Below are positions 28,046 through 36,214 of a stretch of 64,000 nucleotides of DNA, in pieces (within the stretch, counting starts at the first letter, position 1; every line of letters begins with the position of its first letter). The notes beneath the pieces were generated by a model that was not told the DNA's origin, did not search any database, and saw nothing but the letters and a program-made list of their open reading frames with translations. The stretch is taken from NCBI GenBank assembly GCA_963786775.1, contig CAWBAM010000046.1, positions 186,001-250,000 on the forward strand, given 5' to 3'. The stretch comes from ZC4RG25 sp963786775 (lineage in GTDB: Bacteria > Pseudomonadota > Alphaproteobacteria > Rhizobiales > Hyphomicrobiaceae). Position numbers and translations under genes: made by a program.

Positions 28046-29047
28046 ATGAGCGATAGGCAGTTCGACGTCGTCGGAATCGGTAATGCCATTGTCGACATCA
28101 TCAGCCAGTGCGATGACGACTTCTTGGCTCGTCATGACGCCCCGAAAGGGCATATGCGGCTCATTGACTTCGATACCGCGACGCGCCTCTACGCCGAAAT
28201 GGGTCCAGCCGTAGAGATCTCCGGCGGCTCAGTGGCCAATACGATGGTCGGCATCGCGTCTCTGGGTGGCCGCGCCGCATTCATTGGCAAAGTCGCCGAA
28301 GACGATTTCGGTCACATCTTCGCGCATGACATCCAGTCAGCGGGCGTCCATTTCGGAACAACCCCCTCCTCGTCCTCCGACCTTCCCACAGCTCGATCTC
28401 TCATCCTCGTCACTCCCGACGGGGAGCGGACGATGAACACCTATCTCGGCGTCAGCCCTCATCTTAATCGGGGAGAGGTTGACCCAGAGGTGATCCGCGC
28501 GGCCGGCATCGTATTCCTCGAGGGCTATCTTTTCGACCGCACCGAAGCGAAGGACGCGTTCCGCCAAGCGGCAGAGATCGCGGCAGCTGCCGGACGAAGG
28601 GTAGCGCTCAGCCTCTCGGACAAGTTCTGCGTGGATCGTCACCGTGAGGAGTTTCTCGCTCTCGTCCGAAATAGCATCGACATTCTGATCGCCAACGAAA
28701 ACGAGATCACAGCACTCTATCAGGTCGAGACGTTCGATGAGGCGGTCCGGCTTGCCCAAGCCGATACGCAACTGGCGGTGCTTACGCGCAGCGCCAAGGG
28801 ATCCGTGATCTGCGCTCGCGGTCAGGAGCCGATCCAAGTCGAAGCACAACGGGTCGATAACGTTGTCGACGTCACGGGCGCAGGCGATCTCTACGCCGCG
28901 GGCTTTCTCCACGGCCTCGCAGCTGGCCTCAGTCTTGAAGTGGCGGGACGGCTAGGGAGCTTGGCAGCCGCGGAGGTTATCAGCCATTTCGGTGCGCGAC
29001 CCCAGCAAAGCCTAGCGGCCTTGGCCAAGGCGAATAATCTCATCTGA
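28046..29047 (+). CDS. PfkB-family carbohydrate/adenosine kinase
   Basis: 333 residues. FDVVGIGNAIVDIISQ, SGGSVANTMVGIASLGGRAAFIGKVAEDDFG and the catalytic DVTGAGDLYAAGFLHGLAAG near the C-terminus show a ribokinase/PfkB fold with the catalytic Asp in GAGD. The N-terminal shape matches alphaproteobacterial proteins annotated as adenosine kinase; the sugar or nucleoside cannot be proved. Follows holA by 62 bases and may share its transcript. Confidence 0.88.
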   Translation: MSDRQFDVVGIGNAIVDIISQCDDDFLARHDAPKGHMRLIDFDTATRLYAEMGPAVEISGGSVANTMVGIASLGGRAAFIGKVAEDDFGHIFAHDIQSAGVHFGTTPSSSSDLPTARSLILVTPDGERTMNTYLGVSPHLNRGEVDPEVIRAAGIVFLEGYLFDRTEAKDAFRQAAEIAAAAGRRVALSLSDKFCVDRHREEFLALVRNSIDILIANENEITALYQVETFDEAVRLAQADTQLAVLTRSAKGSVICARGQEPIQVEAQRVDNVVDVTGAGDLYAAGFLHGLAAGLSLEVAGRLGSLAAAEVISHFGARPQQSLAALAKANNLI

Positions 29048-29206
29048 TTTTCGCCAAGACCGTCCGTTCTCAACTTCCGGTGCCGTCGTCAGTCGGCACC
29101 AGAATTCGCGCGCACGTTCAAGCCATTATCAACAAATTAACCCAACCGCTTGTGTGGCGCGGCGAAAATCCGACGCGAGAGCTTGCCTGAAAGCGCCACC
29201 AATTCA

Positions 29207-29231
29207 GGAACCCATCCCGATCGGCAACGTT
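29207..29231 (+). promoter_or_regulatory. EcfG-type general-stress promoter before the Tyr/Arg-rich protein gene
   Basis: GGAAC at 29207-29211, a 16-base spacer, then CGTT at 29228-29231. This is the exact consensus used by the alphaproteobacterial general stress sigma factor EcfG (GGAAC-N16/17-CGTT). It sits about 50 bases before the start codon, on the right strand. The rest of 29048-29206 shows nothing. Confidence 0.6.
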
Positions 29232-29280
29232 CAGATGCTCAGCAAACCGACCCGTTCGGTCGCAGGAGAGGAGTATCGCG

Positions 29281-30141
29281 ATGACAAGTCGCCGATTGTT
29301 GCTGCTCGCCGGATGCTCGCTGGCATTGGGCACCTGGATAGGAGCAGCTCAGGCCAAGCCGGCAGCGCTTGCCGCTGCTGCATTCACTCCGGAGGCAAAG
29401 TCACCCGTCGAAGCAGTTCATTATCGCCGTGGCTTCCGTGGTTACAGGGCGACGGGCTTCCGCTTCTATGGTCCGCGCAGGTTCTATAGGGGTGCCGCAT
29501 TCTACGGACCGCGCTTCTACAGGCGGGCCTATTGGGCGCCGCGGCGATACTATCGCGCGGCATACTGGGCGCCGCGACGCTATTACAGGGCTCGTTATTG
29601 GCGGCCTCGGGCGGCCTATTGGGGTCCGTCCTACTACTGGCGTCCCCGTGCCTACTACTGGCGGCCGCGATATTACCGTCCGGTCAGATACTATCGTCCA
29701 TGGTTCTATCGGCCCGCATACAGCTACTATAGACCGGCTTACACTCCCTGGATGGCCTATTGGGGCCCGCGGTATTACCGCACCTACGGGTACTACGCTC
29801 CGCGGCGCTACTACGCTCCGCGCAGGTTCTATCGGAGGTATTACGCACCTCGACGTTACTACGCCCCTCGGCGCTTCTATCGCCGGTACTATGCACCGCG
29901 GCGCTATTATGCTCCGCGCAGGCTCTATCGGAGGTATTACGCCCCTCGGCGTTACTATGCTCCACGGCGTATCTACCGCCGGGACTACGCTCCCCGGCGT
30001 TACTACGCCCCGCGCAGGTTTGATCGGCGTGCCTTCAGAGCTCCACGCAGGTTCTATCAGCCGCGCCAAGTCCGCCGCTTCTACCAAGCCCCGCGCCGAG
30101 ATTTCAGGATGAGAGCAGCTCCTCGCCGCATTCGCCGTTAG
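29281..30141 (+). CDS. Secreted Tyr/Arg-rich tandem-repeat protein, function unknown
   Basis: 286 residues; ATG 29281 behind AGGAGAGGAG. Residues 1-25 are a signal peptide (cut near AAQA|KPAAL). The mature chain is almost only Tyr, Arg, Pro, Ala, Trp and Phe with hardly any acidic residues, so very basic and aromatic. Residues 80-165 are loosely repeated YW/RP blocks; residues 171-250 are five 16-residue units of YYAPRRYYAPRRFYRR with small changes. No Cys after the signal. It might bind an anionic surface polymer or LPS, or form Tyr-Tyr crosslinks, as a stress-induced envelope component; this is inference. No known domain recognised. Confidence 0.75.
   Translation: MTSRRLLLLAGCSLALGTWIGAAQAKPAALAAAAFTPEAKSPVEAVHYRRGFRGYRATGFRFYGPRRFYRGAAFYGPRFYRRAYWAPRRYYRAAYWAPRRYYRARYWRPRAAYWGPSYYWRPRAYYWRPRYYRPVRYYRPWFYRPAYSYYRPAYTPWMAYWGPRYYRTYGYYAPRRYYAPRRFYRRYYAPRRYYAPRRFYRRYYAPRRYYAPRRLYRRYYAPRRYYAPRRIYRRDYAPRRYYAPRRFDRRAFRAPRRFYQPRQVRRFYQAPRRDFRMRAAPRRIRR
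29791..30030 (+). repeat. Five 48-base in-frame tandem repeats
   Basis: Five consecutive 48-base units, each coding 16 residues (YYAPRRYYAPRR plus FYRR, LYRR, IYRR or FDRR). Copies differ mainly at silent third positions, so selection seems to hold the protein sequence. Shorter YYAPRR half-units give an inner 18-base period. Confidence 0.85.
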
Positions 30142-30171
30142 CTCGGTGAACAAGACGAGTTGTATGTATGT

Positions 30172-30205
30172 CGCCGCCCCTAATCCCAGGGGCGGCGCTT
30201 CTTTT
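30172..30205 (+). terminator. Terminator after the Tyr/Arg-rich protein gene
   Basis: CGCCGCCCCT (30172-30181) pairs exactly with AGGGGCGGCG (30188-30197) over six bases, followed by CTTCTTTT. It lies between this gene and the convergent hisE-coaA frame. Confidence 0.85.
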
Positions 30206-30217
30206 CGGGTGAGTGCC

Positions 30218-31531
30218 CTAGATTTTCCTCAGTGCCACACTCTCGACCCTATGATCCGGGCCTTTCTGGAGAATGAGACTTGCACGCTGGCGCGTTGGCA
30301 GGATGTTCTCTTCGAGGTTCTTGAGGTTAATTGTCCGCCAGATCTCGATAGCTCGCGCCTGGGCCGCCTCTGGAGTGAGGTGGGCATACCTGTGAAAATA
30401 CGCTGCCGGGTCCCGGAATGCGGTCGTCCGTAGCTTCATGAACCTGGCCACGTACCATTCCTCGATCACTCGCGCATCGGCGTCGATGTAGATCGAGAAA
30501 TCGAAGAAGTCAGACACGAACGGGATCGCCTTGCCGTCCCGCGGCAGTCGTGCCGGCTGCAGAACGTTAAGACCCTCCACAATCAGGATATCGGGACGCT
30601 CCACCACGATCTTCTGCCCAGGAAGGATGTCGTAGTGGAAGTGGGAGTACACCGGCGCCTCGACCCGTTCGCGCCCTGACTTCACGTCTGCCAGAAAGTT
30701 GAGCAACCGGGCCGTATCGAAGCTTTCGGGAAAGCCCTTCCGGTTCATGATGCCCCGGGCCTCGAGCTCCTTGTTCGGCAGCAGAAAACCGTCCGTGGTG
30801 ATGAGATCAACGCGCGGGTGATCCGGCCACCGCGCGAGCAAAGCCTGCAGCACACGGGACGTCGTGCTCTTGCCGACCGCTACCGACCCGGCAACCCCGA
30901 GAATGAAGGGCACCTTGACATCGTGGTGACCAAGGAATCGCGCCGTCACAGCGTGCAATTCTTGCGCAGCGGCAACATACAGGTTGAGCAACCGGGACAT
31001 GGGCAGATAAATCTGCTCCACCTCCTCCATCGACAGCTCCTGCATGAGGCCGGAAAGCTGCTCCAGGTCGCGCTCTACCAGCGTCATAGGAGTATCGGCC
31101 CGCAGCCGCGCCCATTCCTCGCGACTGAAGACACGGTAGGGGGAAAATTGGATGGTGGACTTAGCTGCCATGTCCAATTGGGGAGCCGCCAACGTCATGA
31201 TGCGGTTACCGGCGCTGGCACGAGCCGCTTTCTCGGCGAGCCCCGAAGTTCCCATCCGCCGTTCCAGCTCGGAAAGGACGCTCTCCCAACCTACGCCCCG
31301 GACTTCGAGCAGAACAAGCAGATGATAGAGAAGGTCGGCTGCCTCACTGACCAGCGCACTCTCGTCTTGACTGATACCCGCAATGACCGTCTCCAGCGCC
31401 TCTTCGCCAAGCTTGCGGGCACATCGCTCGGGACCTCCATCGAGCAGCTGACGCGTATAGGAGCGCCCCGCCTCCTCCGTACGCCGCTCCCGAATCGTCG
31501 CGGCCAACCGCTCAAGTGTATCCTTGCCCAT
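30218..31531 (-). CDS. hisE-coaA: HisE (phosphoribosyl-ATP pyrophosphatase) and CoaA (pantothenate kinase) in one frame
   Basis: 437 codons from ATG 31531. Residues 1-110 are HisE (LGEEALETVIAGIS, LVSEAADLLYHLLVLLEVRGVGW), the second step of histidine synthesis. Then, from a Met at 31198 (or Met at 31171), comes CoaA, the first step of coenzyme A synthesis: FSPYRVFSREEWARLRADTPMTL, Walker A GVAGSVAVGKSTTSR, and the type I kinase core to the end. Elsewhere these are two adjacent genes. A one-base change in the junction (GTGCCAGCGCC) would end HisE at a TAA right before CoaA, so a true fusion is unproved. Convergent with the repeat-protein gene. Confidence 0.88.
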   Translation of the reverse strand: MGKDTLERLAATIRERRTEEAGRSYTRQLLDGGPERCARKLGEEALETVIAGISQDESALVSEAADLLYHLLVLLEVRGVGWESVLSELERRMGTSGLAEKAARASAGNRIMTLAAPQLDMAAKSTIQFSPYRVFSREEWARLRADTPMTLVERDLEQLSGLMQELSMEEVEQIYLPMSRLLNLYVAAAQELHAVTARFLGHHDVKVPFILGVAGSVAVGKSTTSRVLQALLARWPDHPRVDLITTDGFLLPNKELEARGIMNRKGFPESFDTARLLNFLADVKSGRERVEAPVYSHFHYDILPGQKIVVERPDILIVEGLNVLQPARLPRDGKAIPFVSDFFDFSIYIDADARVIEEWYVARFMKLRTTAFRDPAAYFHRYAHLTPEAAQARAIEIWRTINLKNLEENILPTRQRASLILQKGPDHRVESVALRKI

Positions 31532-31540
31532 AATAAAACT

Positions 31541-31565
31541 CCGCCCGGCTTGCTTTGCCGGGCGG
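31541..31565 (-). promoter_or_regulatory. Stem-loop covering the hisE ribosome-binding region
   Basis: On the minus strand CCGCCCGGC (31565-31557) pairs with GCCGGGCGG (31549-31541), and AGTTTTATT leads straight to ATG 31531. The GGAG ribosome site overlaps the end of the stem, so the hairpin could limit translation, or be a remnant terminator of the missing upstream hisF. Confidence 0.5.
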
Positions 31566-31693
31566 GACAACACCAACTGGATAAAACCACGTCAAGCAGT
31601 GAATTGAGGTCAATGTACTAGGAGTGCAGTGTCGCACCCCAAGCTGATCCGATCCGTTGACGATCCGTCGAGCCCGGGTTGCGAGCACCTCGC

Positions 31694-32566
31694 CTATACG
31701 GTGTGCGAGCCAATCAAGCGAAGCCGGATATAGTCCAGTTGATCGTAGTTGCCGTACTTGATCACCAGTGACCCGCTCTCGCCAGAGCCGCGCTTGATCT
31801 CGACCTTCAGGCCCAGAACGTCAGACAGCTCCTTCTCGAACGCCAGCGTATCAGCCGTCTTCTCACGCCGCCGGCTCGGTTGCCCGCTCACACCGGACTG
31901 CACCAGAGCCTCGACCTCGCGAACGTTCATGTCGCGTTCGATGATCCGCTGCGCCAAGGCCTCTGCATCTTCCCGACCAACGAGTGCTCGCGCGTGGCCG
32001 GCTGTCAGTTTGCCTTCTTGAACGAGCGCCTGCACCGACTCCGGCAGTTTCAATAGCCGGAGCGTATTTGCCAGGTGGCTACGGCTCTTCCCAATGACCT
32101 CCGCCAGCTGATCCTGCGTATAGCCGAATCGCTCAATGAGCTCGCGATACCCCGCGGCCTCCTCGATAGGGTTGAGATCGGCCCGCTGGACGTTTTCGAT
32201 GATGCCAAGCTCCAGGACCTCCTGGTCTGTAAGGTCCCGAACGATGCAAGGCACGGAATGCAGCCCGACGCGTTGCGCCGCGCGCCACCGCCTCTCTCCT
32301 GCGACGATCTCGTAGCCACCTGCATTGCGATCCGGTCGCACCACGATCGGCTGCACGAGCCCCCGCTGGCGGATCGACTCTGCAAGCTCGGCGAGGTCCT
32401 CCTCGTTGAACTCCCGCCGCGGATTGAGCGCGCTGGCCCGGATCTGGTCGATCGGAACCAGCCTCTGTTCACCTTCATTCGGCAGCTTCGGTTCCGCAAG
32501 AACCGGATCACCAATGAGAGATGCGAGACCCCTGCCAAGCCGGCTCTTCTGGAGTGGAGCTCCCAT
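31694..32566 (-). CDS. parB: Chromosome partitioning protein ParB
   Basis: 290 residues, intact. CTPase/DNA clamp that loads at parS and spreads. PLQKSRLGRGLASLIG at the N-terminus, GERRWRAAQRVG (CTP-binding arginine box), ENVQRADLNPIEEA, the helix-turn-helix YTQDQLAEVIGKSRSHLANTLRLLKLP, and a C-terminal dimerisation region. It follows parA by about 21 bases. Its two target sites lie at 34.0 and 36.2 kb. Confidence 0.95.
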   Translation of the reverse strand: MGAPLQKSRLGRGLASLIGDPVLAEPKLPNEGEQRLVPIDQIRASALNPRREFNEEDLAELAESIRQRGLVQPIVVRPDRNAGGYEIVAGERRWRAAQRVGLHSVPCIVRDLTDQEVLELGIIENVQRADLNPIEEAAGYRELIERFGYTQDQLAEVIGKSRSHLANTLRLLKLPESVQALVQEGKLTAGHARALVGREDAEALAQRIIERDMNVREVEALVQSGVSGQPSRRREKTADTLAFEKELSDVLGLKVEIKRGSGESGSLVIKYGNYDQLDYIRLRLIGSHTV

Positions 32567-32587
32567 GACCCTTCCGTTCTCCTGATC

Positions 32588-33440
32588 TTATTTGGTGCCG
32601 GATGCCTCAGGCTGCTTTGTAGCTGTCGCTCGCGCTCGATGATCTCCGCAGCGAGCCGCATGTATGCCTGACTGCCGGCACTGTTCACGTCGTAAAGCAG
32701 GATCGGCTTGCCGTGGGATGGCGCTTCCGCGACTCTCGTGTTGCGGGGAATCACGGTGTCATAGACCTTGGCGCCAAAGAACGCGCGAACGTTCTGCGCG
32801 ACCTCCCTCGAAAGCGCTGTCCGTTGATCGTGCATGGTCAGCACCACGCCCTGGATCTCCAGGCCAGGATTGAGCGTGGCCTTGATCTGCTCGATGTTCT
32901 CTTTCAGCTGCGAGATACCCTCGAGAGCGAAGAACTCGCATTGCACAGGCACCAGCACCGCGTGCGCCGCGACCATCGCGTTGAGCGTCAGCAGATTGAG
33001 CGACGGCGGGCAATCGATGAGGACATAGGTGATGGCTTCCTCGGCGGTTCGCCCGCTGCTGACCAATCAGGCCACCAATAGCATCGCGCATCCTGAACGG
33101 CCGCGTCGGCTCGTTCATGAGCTCCTTTTCGATCCCTATCAGGTCCGAATTTGCAGAGACGATCGTAAGTCCCGGAACTTGCGTCTTGATGGCCGCATCG
33201 AGAAGACTGCGCCGCATCATCATGACGTCGTAGGTCGTGTAGGGTGCGCTCCTCCATGCCAATCCCGAGCCCGGTCGATGCGTTACCCTGAGGATCGAGA
33301 TCCACGACGAGCACCCGCTCGCCGGCCGCAGCTAGCGCCGTACCCAGATTGATGGCAGTGGTCGTCTTGCCGACGCCGCCCTTCTGGTTGGCGATGGCGA
33401 TCACCCGCAGTCCCGAGGATCTCATGGTCTTGCCATTCAA
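32588..33440 (-). CDS. parA: Chromosome partitioning ATPase ParA (about three frameshifts)
   Basis: Walker-type ATPase that moves ParB-parS complexes. Deviant Walker A in AIANQKGGVGKTTTAINLG, then DLDPQGNASTGLG, LSANSDL-like IVSANSDLIGIEKEL, DCPPSLNLLTLNAMVAAHAVLVPVQCEFFALEG and HDQRTALSREVAQNVRAFFG. Frame changes lie near 33240, 33070 and 32615. The best restored end is TAA 32588-32590, giving EASGTK; without that last shift the frame runs into parB. ATG 33440 overlaps the rsmG stop. Confidence 0.9.
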
Positions 33441-34081
33441 GGCTCAACCCTCCGTTTGGCTGTTACATTGCGGACCACGGCAATTTGGCCATGTGCATCG
33501 GTCATGCTCGGTATGAGCTCGACGTCGAAACGCCAGCCGACACTTGCCTCGTCGATTTCGCCGTGGACATCGCGCCCCTTCAAAAACACACCGACACCGC
33601 AGGGCGATAAGTACGGGGCCGCCAATTCGAGCAGGCGGCTCAACGGGGCAAGAGCACGCGCCGTGACCACATCGACTTGACCCACTTTACGCTGAGTTCC
33701 GGGTTTTCGATCCTCGCCGTGAGGATGTCCACAGGCACCCCGGTTCGACGGGCGACCTCGCGCAGAAACGCGGTCTTGCGCGAGTCACTTTCGACGAGCG
33801 TGACCCTCGGTCCGTCGCGTTCCGCCAGCATGATCGGCCAGCACTAACCCGGGAAATCCCGCGCCGGAGCCCAGATCGACCAGGGCTCGCGCATCCGCTA
33901 GGCACGAGCTGTGCAAGCTGAGCGCTATCGGCAAAATGGCGGTGCCAGATCTGCGAGAGCGTCCCAGGCGCTACGAGATTGATGGCCTTCTGCCACTGCC
34001 GAAGCAGAGACTCGTAGGTAGTCAGTCGATCGACGGTTTCACGTGAAACGGCGAAAACGCGCCGAAAGGCTTCGGGGTCAT
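33437..34081 (-). CDS. rsmG: 16S rRNA 7-methylguanosine methyltransferase RsmG/GidB (about three frameshifts)
   Basis: Methylates G527 of 16S rRNA; loss gives low-level streptomycin resistance. Restored start is ATG 34081 if one C is added to the CCCC near 34075, giving MTPEAFRRVFAVSRETVDRLT. Then LLRQWQKAINLVAPGTL, HRHFADSAQL, LAERDGPRVTLVESDSRKTAFLREVARRTGVPVDI (SAM-binding core) and the C-terminal PYLSPCGVGVFLKGRDVHGEI. Other frame changes lie near 33860 and 33670. The stop overlaps parA. The gene contains a parS site. Confidence 0.86.
34036..34049. promoter_or_regulatory. parS site 1 (ParB-binding palindrome) inside rsmG
   Basis: GTTTCACGTGAAAC, the perfect 14-base core of parS (consensus TGTTTCACGTGAAACA), with G on both outer flanks (GGTTTCACGTGAAACG). 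It encodes the VSRET residues of RsmG, which are conserved partly because parS sits there in many genomes. Confidence 0.92.
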
Positions 34082-34104
34082 CGATGCGCTCGGCGCCGGC
34101 GACG

Positions 34105-35990
34105 TTAACTCATGCGCTTTCCGGCGCCGCACAGCTGGCCGCTTAAGACGGCTCAACAAAATCAAAGGGCGGCCGGAGTCACGCCGTCGATACGCGCGGC
34201 CTGAGCCAGCGTCGCGGGGCGATGAGGCTCGAGCTTCTGCCGCACCTCGTTTGACAAGCCCGGCAGAGTCGAAAAATCGAAGTCTAACGGGATAGCGACA
34301 GCTTCATCTCGCCGGAGGGCTTCAACGTCCTCGGCCTGCCGCTTCAGGTAGGATGCATAGCGGGCGTCGACCTCGAGCTGAGCTGCGATCTTAGGCTCCA
34401 AGACTTCGCGATCTCTGGCCAGATGGCCGCTAGCCGAGTGAGCGTCACGTCCGGATAGGCCAGCAGCTCGAACGCCGAGCGGCGGCGCCCGTCGCGATTG
34501 ATTTCAAGGCCATGCCGCGCCGCCTCGTTGGGTGTCAGCGCCGAGGCGCTCCAAGAGCTCTCGGCCTTCCGCCAGTGCCCGCTGCTTCCGCGCAAAAGCC
34601 TGTGCCCGTTCACGGCCGATGCATCCAACTTCCTGAGCCCAGCGGCGTCAAACGTTGATCGGCATTGTCTGCCCGGAGCGCGAGGCGGTACTCCGCCCGA
34701 GAGGTAAACATCCGATAGGGCTCGGTGACGCCCCGTGTTACCAGGTCGTCGATCATAACACCGGTATAGCCCTCGGTACGCGAGATCACGAAGGTGCGCG
34801 ACCCGCCGCTGGCCTTCAAAGCGGCGTTGATCCCGGCCACGATCCCTTGCGCGCCTGCCTCCTCGTATCCGGTGGTTCCATTGATCTGGCCGGCTAGAAA
34901 CAACCTGGGCAGCCGTTTGGTCTCCAGCGTGGCAGCAGCTCGCGCGGATCGACGTAGTCGTACTCGATCGCGTACCCGGGCCGTTTGATGACGACATTCT
35001 CCAGTCCGGGGATGGTGCGTAGGAAGGCGACCTGAACCTCCTCGGGTAAGGAAGTCGAGACGCCGTTAGGGTAGATCGTGTCGTCGTCTAGGCCCTCAGG
35101 TTCCAAGAAGACGTGGTGTGCACTCCGATCAGCGAACCGCACGACCTTGTCTTCGATCGACGGGCAGTAGCGTGGGCCAATGCTGTTGATCTGACCCGAG
35201 TACATCGGCGCGCGATGGAGATTGGCCCGAATAATGGCGTGGGTCTCTTCCGTCGTCGTTGTGATGTGACAAACGACCTGCGGTGTCGTGATCCGCTCCG
35301 TGAGGAAGGAGAACGGCACTGGCGGGTCGTCGCCAGGCTGGACTTCCAGGCGCTCCCAGTCGATCGAGGTCCGCAACAGCCGAGCAGGCGTTCCGGTCTT
35401 CAAACGCCCGAGTCGGAACTCCAGAGCGGCAAAGCGCTCGGCAAGCCGCACCGCAGGTGCCTCTCCGACGCGGCCAGCCGGGATCTTGACCTCACCGATA
35501 TGGATCAGGCCACGTAGGAAGGTGCCGGTGGTGACGACAACAGCCCCAGCTCGCAGTGCAGAGCCATCGGCCAGCACCACGCCCTGCACGATCCCTGCCG
35601 TCGACAATCAAATCATCTACAGAGCCTTCGATGACTGTGAGGCCCGGAGTTTCCGCTATCGCCCTCTGCATCGCTTTGCGATAGAGGGCCCGATCTGCCT
35701 GAGCGCGCGGGCCTTGAACGGCAGGACCTTTCGAGCGGTTGAGCAATCGGAACTAAATCCCAGCCTCATCTGCGACACCGAGCCATCAAACCATCGAGAG
35801 CATCGATCTCCCGAACGAGATGACCTTTGCCGAGGCCGCCGATTGCCGGATTGCAAGACATTTCGCCAATGGTGGCGAACTTGTGTGTGACAAGTGCGGT
35901 TCGCGCGCCAATGCGGGCGGCTGCAGCGGCAGCCTCGGTGCCCGCGTGCCCGCCTCCTACGACGACGACATCATAGGCCTGTTCAGTCAT
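34105..35990 (-). CDS. mnmG: tRNA U34 carboxymethylaminomethyl modification enzyme MnmG (about five frameshifts)
   Basis: With MnmE it adds cmnm5 to wobble uridine of several tRNAs. FAD-binding YDVVVVGGGHAGTEAAAAAARIG, CNPAIGGLGKGHLVREIDALDG, NRSKGPAVQGPRAQADR, RLKTGTPARLL and FLAGQINGTTGYEEAGAQGIVAGINAA are all seen, but in four frames; changes lie near 35760, 35590, 34905, 34620 and 34180. Restored length about 628 residues is normal. TAA 34105-34107 fits the end. Clusters with mnmE and rsmG. Confidence 0.92.
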
Positions 35991-36184
35991 TGCACCTTCT
36001 TCCTATGGGACGCGCCTGATCCGCATTTCGAAGGCCCGGACACTATCCGAGCCGGTAAGTCATCGTAAAGTAGAGACGCGCGCCATTACTCCAAGTAGCC
36101 CGGCGAATGCGAACGCTTTCCCGCCTTCACCGGCAAAATCAAGTTTTCGAGCGTCCTGACGAAGTCTTCGGCCAGAACACGTGA

Positions 36185-36200
36185 AGTTTCACGTGAAACA
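36185..36200. promoter_or_regulatory. parS site 2 between mnmE and mnmG
   Basis: AGTTTCACGTGAAACA: the 14-base palindromic core is perfect and the right flank matches the consensus. It lies 15 bases beyond the restored mnmE stop and about 2.1 kb from the first site. The remaining 35991-36184 stretch has no gene. Confidence 0.92.
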
Positions 36201-36214
36201 TTCGGATCTGGCTC

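Noticed and set aside
29791..30030. CRISPR array
   Set aside because: The 48-base units are direct, adjacent, without spacers and in frame with a coding sequence.
29401..30153. 250-codon open frame opposite the Tyr/Arg protein gene
   Set aside because: It is the mirror of a low-complexity gene: repetitive Ile/Val/Pro text, no ribosome site and no start region. The plus strand has a signal peptide, ribosome site and promoter.
33687..33905. Small separate gene between rsmG and parA
   Set aside because: It is one of the frame pieces of rsmG.
34036..34049. Regulator operator site in rsmG
   Set aside because: The palindrome is exactly parS, and parAB are adjacent.
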